Below, in pieces: positions 6,415 to 11,041 of a stretch of 11,041 nucleotides of DNA. The notes beneath the pieces were generated by a model, which saw only the letters and a program-made list of their open reading frames with translations, was not told the DNA's origin and searched no databases. The DNA is taken from positions 1-11,041 of the forward strand of contig JBHHXR010000113.1 of assembly GCA_046757205.1 (NCBI GenBank), read 5' to 3'. Position numbers and translations under genes: made by a program. Within the stretch, counting starts at the first letter, position 1; each line of letters opens with the position of its first letter. The stretch comes from JBHHXR01 sp046757205. GTDB lineage: Bacteria > Pseudomonadota > Alphaproteobacteria > Rhodobacterales > Rhodobacteraceae.

Positions 6415-6813
6415 ATGCAACTTCAGAAGATCATCGACCCTCGAGACAACCTCGAAAAGCTGCGGCGGACGGAACTCTACCGGCTCGCGAAATCCGAAGG
6501 GCTTTCGGACATCGAACCCGGGATGCCTGCCATTCTGATGCGGAGAATGCTCCGCGACAGGGGGGTCAGGGGCGTGTCGGACCCGAACCGCCCGCTGGGC
6601 GGGGTGTCGAACATCGAACACCTCCAGAAGGAAATCGAGGAAGAGCCGGTCCGGGCGGACGATCTCTTGAAGTCCGCCTATGAAACGGACAAGCTCGCGC
6701 AGATGCCGTTTTTCGCGTTGCGGCGGCTTTGCAAGGATCGCGGCATCGCGTTCTCCCGGACCGACAAGAAACCCGTTTTGATCGGCAAGCTCAATGGCGA
6801 AAACACTCCTTAA
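6415..6813 (+). CDS. Small protein with two SAP/HeH-like motifs
   Basis: A 132-aa protein. The ATG at 6415 is chosen because of GGAGG at 6406-6410; the upstream in-frame extension would run through the capsid gene and the hairpin. Two similar helix-extended-loop-helix segments are visible: residues 13-51 (LEKLRRTELYRLAKSEGL, then MPAILMRRMLRDRGV) and residues 93-126 (KLAQMPFFALRRLCKDRGI, then DKKPVLIGKL). The second follows the 'L..L...LR.LCk.RGi....k..LI..L' pattern of SAP/HeH/Rho-N-like modules, which often bind nucleic acids or mediate small protein contacts. A charged linker (69-84, HLQKEIEEEPVRADDL) joins them. The 3' end overlaps the adaptor gene by 20 bases. Such small proteins are often found after capsid genes, but the exact role here is unknown; I infer head or DNA association. 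Confidence 0.75.
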   Translation: MQLQKIIDPRDNLEKLRRTELYRLAKSEGLSDIEPGMPAILMRRMLRDRGVRGVSDPNRPLGGVSNIEHLQKEIEEEPVRADDLLKSAYETDKLAQMPFFALRRLCKDRGIAFSRTDKKPVLIGKLNGENTP

Positions 6814-7471
6814 CGGCGTCAATGAGGTTTTCAAGCGCATCAAGCTGATTCAAGGCGACGCGGCCGCCCTGACATCCCTGACCGACTCCGCCCGGCAACA
6901 TTCCATCGATCTTGCGATCCAGATCTGGAACGAGGTTGTAGACGAAATCTACGATACCTCGGGGGCGATCCGTCCCAACGGGCTTGCCGAAAACACCATC
7001 ACTTTGGCGACTTCGGACCGCGACTACGCCCTTCAAAGCGACGTGAACAAGCTCCTGTTCCCCCTGTTGGACGAAACCAACGGGAGAAAGATATTCGAGT
7101 ACGAAGGCGGGTATCTCGCAATGGTGCAGGAGCAGATCGTTCCCGCCAATTGGACCGGGCTTCCCCTTTACGGAACCATCCGACCGACTGACGGAGAGCT
7201 CTACCTCGACCGGATCCCGACCTCCGATGAGAACGGGCTGGTCTACAAATACCGCTACCTGAAGGACATGGAACTGTCGGTCGCGGCCGATACCTTCCCG
7301 TTCGGGGACGTCGTATTTCGCTCCCTGGTCCCCGTGGTGGCCGAAATCATCCGGCAGGAAAGCGACAAGGAAACCGACTTCAAGTCAAGGATGTCGATTC
7401 TGCGGCAGAGCCACAGGTTCGGGGTGGCTGTGAGCCACCTCAACCAGCGGCGCCCGAGAGAATCATGGTAG
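6794..7471 (+). CDS. Head-tail adaptor / connector protein
   Basis: A 225-aa protein that I assign as the adaptor joining the portal to the tail nozzle, functionally like P22 gp4 or T7 gp11. Position (after capsid, before nozzle-type protein) and sequence support it: an N-terminal helical part (residues 1-53, with IDLAIQIWNEVVDEIY); a strand region RDYALQSDVNKLLFPLLD (76-93); NGRKIFEYEGGYLAM (96-110); the segment TGLPLYGTIRPTDGELYLDR (121-140); YKYRYLKDMELS (151-162); DTFPFGDVVFRSLVPVVAE (166-184); and a C-terminal helix ending in RRPRESW. This order matches podovirus adaptor-type proteins I know in N4-gp56-capsid phages. There is no clear Shine-Dalgarno site, so translation is probably coupled to the upstream gene. 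It overlaps the next gene by seven bases (ATGGTAG). Confidence 0.75.
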   Translation: MAKTLLNGVNEVFKRIKLIQGDAAALTSLTDSARQHSIDLAIQIWNEVVDEIYDTSGAIRPNGLAENTITLATSDRDYALQSDVNKLLFPLLDETNGRKIFEYEGGYLAMVQEQIVPANWTGLPLYGTIRPTDGELYLDRIPTSDENGLVYKYRYLKDMELSVAADTFPFGDVVFRSLVPVVAEIIRQESDKETDFKSRMSILRQSHRFGVAVSHLNQRRPRESW

Positions 7472-9009
7472 CCCTTCGGTTCGGGGGCGGGATCCATTCG
7501 AGAGCGTCTCCCGACACCATCGACCCGAGAGAGTGCGCGAGCGGGCAGAATTTCGTTCTCGACCTCGAAAACCACAACTTCAGAAACCGCAAGCCGTTCG
7601 ATCTGATCGGGACGGTTCCGAACGGGGCTTCGATCCTCGGGTTCGCGACCCTGCTGAAATCCGATGGAACCGTGAGCTTTCTCGTTCAGGCGGGGGCCAC
7701 GGTCTACGAGTGGGACGGGGCCACGACATTCACCTCCAAGGGGACGGTCGCGGCGGCGGCCAAGCTCCGGGGCCGGATGGAGCACAACTGGCAACTCTCC
7801 GACAAGGTGCTGATCACCGACATCAACCAGCAGCAGCCCCTCATGGAGTGGGACGGGACGACGTTGCAGAACGTGTCCCACAATCTCGGGGGGGACTTCT
7901 TCGCGAGGTACTGTTTCGTATCGAACGAGAGGGCATGGTACGGCAACGTCAAATCCGGGTCCGCGACTCCGCACATGATCGTGGGGGCCAAGCGGGGGGA
8001 CTATACGAATCTCTCGGTCACGGACAGGCCGTCCGCTTCTTTGGGGGCCGCCGACCCGTTCTTTCTTCTTACACCAGACCTGCGGCCGATCAACGGGCTT
8101 GTGGAAGCATTCGGGCTGGTCACGGTTTCGACCGAATTCGGCAGCATCTACTCGATTTCCGGGGCGGACGCGACGGATTTCGCAGTTTCCCAACTCTACC
8201 CCCAATCGGGGGCCTCGGGTTATGAATCCCTCGCCTATATCGGCAACGATGTCGTGTATGGGCGCCAAGGCCGGATAGAAACGATCTCCGACACGAACCG
8301 CTATGGGGATGTGGAGACCGACGATCTGTCGGTGTCGATCTCCGACCTGATCGAGGGCTATACCGGCTGGACGGCGGTCTACAATGCGCGGGTCCAACGG
8401 GTCTATCTGTTCCCGGACAGCCAGGCGGAATGCTGGGTCTACCAGAAGGCCATGCGCGGCAAGGGGCTGTCGCCGTGGATGAAGTGGACGACGCAGCACG
8501 CGGTGGCGTTCCAGCCCTCGGCGGTCATGAACATGTACGACCCATCGGACGGTCTGGAATACGTGTTCTTCGGGGATTCGTCGGGAAACCTCTACCGGAT
8601 GGAAGGCAGCGGCACGTCGGGAGACGGCGGTTCTGCGGCCATCCAGAGCGACCGGACATCGGTGCTCTTCTCGACCGATTCCCCCGCCGACGTATACAAT
8701 TTCAAGGGGCATATCCGGTATCTGAAGAACGAGGCCACCACCCTTACCTTGACGGCCAGATGGGCCGGAGAGAGCGTTGTCAATGAAAGCATCACGATCA
8801 CCATCCCGGCCATCACCGGAGACATTTCCTGGGGAGGAGACTGGTATTTCGGGGGGGAGTACTACTGGAACACTCCCTTCGCCGGACGATTCGCCCGACA
8901 GAATTTCGGAGTCGGCGGACGATCCAACGAGTTCCAAATCTACCTCTCCGCCGAAGGAACGGGAAACTTCGAGATCAACGAAATCGGATTCGAGATCTCG
9001 GAAGGTTAG
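7465..9009 (+). CDS. Putative tail nozzle / head-stabilisation protein
   Basis: A 514-aa, beta-rich protein lacking membrane segments. I infer a tail hub or nozzle role (analogous to P22 gp10 or T7 gp12), because it follows the adaptor and its sequence looks like repeated beta blades. The N-terminus has IDPRECASGQNF (19-30) and NFRNRKPFDLIGTVPNG (38-54). Repeated 'WDG.tt' turns appear at residues 81-89 (YEWDGATTF) and 127-134 (MEWDGTTL), each after a strand, as in blade repeats. Further strand-turn units recur to about residue 380. A C-terminal domain follows with a Trp/Tyr/Gly-rich patch (WGGDWYFGGEYYWN, 456-469) and a final strand-rich end. Start overlaps the previous stop in ATGGTAG. The fold call is by pattern, not by firm homology. 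Confidence 0.72.
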   Translation: MVALRFGGGIHSRASPDTIDPRECASGQNFVLDLENHNFRNRKPFDLIGTVPNGASILGFATLLKSDGTVSFLVQAGATVYEWDGATTFTSKGTVAAAAKLRGRMEHNWQLSDKVLITDINQQQPLMEWDGTTLQNVSHNLGGDFFARYCFVSNERAWYGNVKSGSATPHMIVGAKRGDYTNLSVTDRPSASLGAADPFFLLTPDLRPINGLVEAFGLVTVSTEFGSIYSISGADATDFAVSQLYPQSGASGYESLAYIGNDVVYGRQGRIETISDTNRYGDVETDDLSVSISDLIEGYTGWTAVYNARVQRVYLFPDSQAECWVYQKAMRGKGLSPWMKWTTQHAVAFQPSAVMNMYDPSDGLEYVFFGDSSGNLYRMEGSGTSGDGGSAAIQSDRTSVLFSTDSPADVYNFKGHIRYLKNEATTLTLTARWAGESVVNESITITIPAITGDISWGGDWYFGGEYYWNTPFAGRFARQNFGVGGRSNEFQIYLSAEGTGNFEINEIGFEISEG

Positions 9010-9052
9010 TCTTCGCCGGACGCTGCGGCGGAGGCCGGCGTTCAGGGCGATC

Positions 9053-9460
9053 TTGGACGACGACGTGCGGTGGGCGTGGGCGGCGTATCGGAGCGGAGCG
9101 TTCCGGTCTCTTGGGGAGATGACCGTTCATGAGTTCCGGTACAGGTTCCCGAAGTTCGTTCTCGAGGGCTGGCACGGGGCATGGACGTTGTTGTCCCCCG
9201 AGCCGGTCGGGGTCATGTTCGGAGTGTATTTCAGGGACAGGTTGTTCCTGGATGTGGAGTGGTTCCCGTGGGCGTCGAAACGCGCTAGACTGGAGTCGGC
9301 GGTACACTTCGTGAATGAGACGCGCAAGGAAATCACGATGCTGGAATTCGGGAGAGACGTGAAGTTCCTCGAATATCTTGCGAAACTCGGCCTGGCGCGG
9401 CGTGTGGGGACTTCCTACGGGCCTGAACAGGCCATATTCGAGAGCAGACGCCGATGGTGA
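9053..9460 (+). CDS. GNAT-like small phage protein, start uncertain
   Basis: The reading frame is open to the TGA at 9458, giving 135 aa from the TTG at 9053 (AGGG at 9044-9047, 5-base spacer). Alternatives are GTG 9065 and ATG 9119. The TTG is preferred because the residues between it and the ATG (DDDVRWAWAAYRSGAFRSLG) fit the start of the family better than a truncation at MTVHEF. The pattern resembles GNAT-fold phage proteins such as the T7 gp13-like/DUF2833 group: EPVGVMFGVYF (50-60), LDVEWFPWASKRARLESAVHFV (66-87) and DVKFLEYLAKLGLARRVGTSYG (102-123). The usual acetyl-CoA pyrophosphate loop (Q/RxxGxG/A) is not seen; the SKRARLESA stretch is in its place, so acetyltransferase activity is doubtful and a virion role is possible. 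It overlaps the next gene by seven bases (ATGGTGA). Confidence 0.68.
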   Translation: MDDDVRWAWAAYRSGAFRSLGEMTVHEFRYRFPKFVLEGWHGAWTLLSPEPVGVMFGVYFRDRLFLDVEWFPWASKRARLESAVHFVNETRKEITMLEFGRDVKFLEYLAKLGLARRVGTSYGPEQAIFESRRRW

Positions 9461-10842
9461 CTCTTTCCGATATTGGCAAATTCATCCGTCCCGTCGGGGA
9501 TATCATCGGCGGCGGGTTGGGGCTGTACAACGCGGCCTCCGCCCTGAAGTCCCCAAGCCCGCGGCTTTCCACCGGCAACATCCCGACATCGTTCAATACG
9601 CCATCCCTTGGCCTCAACCTGCAAGGCGGGCAGGCGACCCTGACGAGGGCCTTCGACCCGAGAAGTATCGAGGAAGGCTTCAGAACCCGATTGCGGGGCA
9701 TCGGAGATTCGTTCGGGGGCCTGAGAGAGAACATCGCGCGGTTGAAGGCCGATGTCTCGCCCGGGTTCGGGAGACTGACGAACGCCCGAGTGACGGCGGT
9801 CAGGGACGCGGCCGGGGCCGCGCGGTCGAACCTCCGGGAAAGCCTCGCCAAGAGGCGGGTATTGGGGTCGTCGTTCGCCGCCGACGCCGAGACCCGCCTG
9901 AACCTCCAATTCGCCCAGGAGGAGGAAAAGGTACGGGCGGCCTCCTTCGTCGAGGAGTTGTCCCTTTCGCTGGGGCTGGAGAAGGAGGACGCGGCCCTTC
10001 TCGCCGAGCAGGTATCGACGATCAACGCCGAAGCGGAAGCCCTGAAACTCACCCTGAACCGCGAATTCCTGGAAATGGGCCTCACCAGGGATATCGCCCT
10101 CGGGATCACCAAGCTGGTCGAGGATGTCGCGGCCTTGAACGCCAACATGATGGTGGCCGACGAGGCGGCGAAGGCCCAGGATCTTGCCTCGCTGTTCGGA
10201 GATACCGGGGCGTTGGCAAGCCTGGGGAGCGGGATTACGAGTCTGGGCGGGGCTCTGGGTGGGATAGGAGCCGGCGGCGGGTTCGCAGGTGTCGGGGCTG
10301 GAAGCGGTATTGCGACGGGTGCGACGATCCCCGGGTTCTCCTTGAGCGGCGGGGCCTTGAGTTCGGCCCCCTCGGCAGGCGGGGCTGCCAGTGGCGGGGC
10401 TGCCAGTGCGTCGGTCTTGCCTGCGTTGGGGGCGGCCGCAGGGTTCGCGGCGTTCGGGGCCTTCATGAAAAACAGGTCCGCCAAGAGAAACGCGGCTCAG
10501 GATCGGCAGTTGACGCAGAACATGATCAAAATGCTCGAAAGCGGGACGCTGCCGGATATCAATGACGAACAGGCCATAAATGCGATGCTGGGGACGCCGC
10601 TTGGGAATCAGCAGTTGGCTCCGGGAACCAACCCCGAGGATCTCGCATTCGTGACGAACAAGACCGAGAATGCCCAATTCCTCGCGAACCGCGCCCGGCA
10701 ACTCATCGCATCGGGGACGCTGTCTCCGGCGGCGGTGGAGACGGCGAAAAAGTTCATTGCATTGATGGCGACCGTCGAGAACCCACCTCAGGCCCCGGAT
10801 TATTCCTATCTCGGCGGCCTTCAGCCGACAGGAGGCCGATGA
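9454..10842 (+). CDS. Putative internal virion / DNA ejection protein
   Basis: A 462-aa protein that I infer is an ejection-type internal protein, on the basis of position after the nozzle gene and composition like P22 gp7/gp20/gp16-type proteins; I see no decisive homologous motif. The N-terminus (LSDIGKFIRPVGDIIGGGLG, 4-23) is amphipathic and Gly-rich. Residues 70-245 are mostly helical and charged, with likely coiled-coil stretches (for example ETRLNLQFAQEEEKVRAASF, 146-165, and AEAEALKLTLNREFLEMGL, 192-210). Residues 252-338 are extremely Gly/Ala/Ser-rich and hydrophobic and could insert into or cross a membrane. KNRSAKR (339-345) forms a basic flank. The C-terminus (346-450) is helical with Asn/Gln-rich patches. 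Start ATG overlaps the preceding TGA in ATGGTGA; the ribosome site is weak. Confidence 0.65.
   Translation: MVTLSDIGKFIRPVGDIIGGGLGLYNAASALKSPSPRLSTGNIPTSFNTPSLGLNLQGGQATLTRAFDPRSIEEGFRTRLRGIGDSFGGLRENIARLKADVSPGFGRLTNARVTAVRDAAGAARSNLRESLAKRRVLGSSFAADAETRLNLQFAQEEEKVRAASFVEELSLSLGLEKEDAALLAEQVSTINAEAEALKLTLNREFLEMGLTRDIALGITKLVEDVAALNANMMVADEAAKAQDLASLFGDTGALASLGSGITSLGGALGGIGAGGGFAGVGAGSGIATGATIPGFSLSGGALSSAPSAGGAASGGAASASVLPALGAAAGFAAFGAFMKNRSAKRNAAQDRQLTQNMIKMLESGTLPDINDEQAINAMLGTPLGNQQLAPGTNPEDLAFVTNKTENAQFLANRARQLIASGTLSPAAVETAKKFIALMATVENPPQAPDYSYLGGLQPTGGR
10378..10407 (+). repeat. 15-bp in-frame tandem duplication
   Basis: GGCGGGGCTGCCAGT occurs twice, back to back (10378-10392 and 10393-10407), with no mismatch. 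It adds a second GGAAS block to the Gly/Ala-rich part of the candidate ejection protein (residues 309-318). A perfect short duplication like this is probably recent and may vary between relatives. Confidence 0.9.
10830..10835 (+). promoter_or_regulatory. Ribosome binding site of the last gene
   Basis: AGGAGG is the strongest Shine-Dalgarno match in the window. It is 6 bases before ATG 10842 and only 3 before ATG 10839, which favours 10842 as the start. Confidence 0.8.
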
Positions 10843-11041
10843 TGCCTGTCCCACTTGGGTTTGGAAGCGCGCTGTCGAATGTCCGGGAGCGGGATCGCAA
10901 CTTCGCCTTGAACGAACGCCAGGTCGCCGTTCAGGAAGGATTGCTGGATATCAATCGGGCCAAGGTGATCGCTGCCGACCGGGACGCCATGACGGCGACC
11001 AAGCTTAGCGCATGGAGGAAGAACGCGGCGCTGCTCAAGGC
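10842..11041 (+). CDS. Start of another virion-type protein (3' end outside window)
   Basis: An open frame from ATG 10842 (or 10839, overlapping the previous stop as ATGA) to the window edge, about 66 codons, preceded by AGGAGG. The visible part is MPVPLGFGSALSNVRERDRN, followed by a charged, mainly helical stretch with Gln/Glu/Ala/Arg and no membrane segment. The preference for 10842 comes from the better ribosome-site spacing. Position directly after the candidate ejection protein and the helical composition suggest a further ejection or internal virion protein, but too little is visible for a family call. Confidence 0.7.
   Translation, partial: MPVPLGFGSALSNVRERDRNFALNERQVAVQEGLLDINRAKVIAADRDAMTATKLSAWRKNAALLK

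Noticed and set aside
7255..8937. Long open frame on the minus strand (about 560 codons) opposite the nozzle-type gene
   Set aside because: It lies wholly opposite the adaptor end and the nozzle-type gene. Its Arg/Pro/Gly/His-rich product looks like the antisense of a GC-rich gene, and it has no recognisable domain.
9010..9052. 43-base gap after the nozzle-type stop as a promoter region
   Set aside because: No -35/-10 pair or hairpin is visible; it may even be coding if the next gene starts upstream.
10351..10370. GGGGCC / GGCCCC inverted repeat that could form a hairpin
   Set aside because: Only a 6-bp stem inside coding sequence of extreme GC content, with no T tract; expected by chance here.
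9378..10565. 395-codon plus-strand frame through the candidate ejection gene
   Set aside because: Its product is very rich in Arg and Gly. The other frame has a coupled start, sensible helices and a stop coupled to the next gene.
9415..10854. Long minus-strand open frames opposite the candidate ejection protein
   Set aside because: Antisense shadows created by GC-biased third codon positions and the Gly/Ala-rich segment. They have no motif and no operon partners on that strand.

Overview
The window is the packaging and virion-assembly part of a tailed double-stranded DNA phage, or of a prophage or metagenomic phage contig. All genes lie on the + strand, are packed tightly and often overlap by 1 to 20 bases, and follow the classic late-gene order. 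The DNA is GC-rich and uniform in composition, so the host is probably a GC-rich bacterium. Nothing in the window names the host. No tail-tube, tape-measure or sheath gene is present. The capsid gene is followed by a short adaptor, a beta-rich nozzle-type protein and a long Gly/Ala-rich candidate ejection protein, which points to a short-tailed (podovirus-like) phage with an N4-gp56-family major capsid protein.

Layout. Positions 1-1123 hold two accessory carbohydrate-related genes: the 3' part of a sulfotransferase-like gene and a small glycosyltransferase-like gene. Positions 1117-2523 encode the large terminase. A 110-aa unknown protein (2520-2852) comes next, followed by the portal (2833-4653). 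A 71-aa protein (4520-4735) starts inside the portal gene in another frame. An acidic scaffold-like protein (4732-5262) and the major capsid protein (5285-6373) follow. A C(TTCG)G hairpin sits just after the capsid stop. Downstream are a 132-aa protein with two SAP/HeH-like motifs (6415-6813), a head-tail adaptor (6794-7471), a 514-aa nozzle or stabilisation-type protein (7465-9009), a GNAT-like small protein with an unclear start (about 9053-9460), a 462-aa candidate ejection protein (9454-10842) and the start of another gene that runs off the window (from 10842).

How they work together. In the standard model, the scaffold and major capsid protein build a procapsid on the portal ring. The terminase docks on the portal and pumps in DNA. 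The adaptor and nozzle proteins then close the vertex, and the ejection-type proteins are packed for delivery with the genome. The sulfotransferase and glycosyltransferase are not needed for this assembly line. They are the clearest accessory cargo and may modify a glycan on the host or virion.

I saw no tRNA, CRISPR array, insertion sequence, integrase or attachment site. No convincing sigma-70-type promoter was found, so transcription probably starts upstream. Except for the short intergenic regions listed, the whole window is coding.
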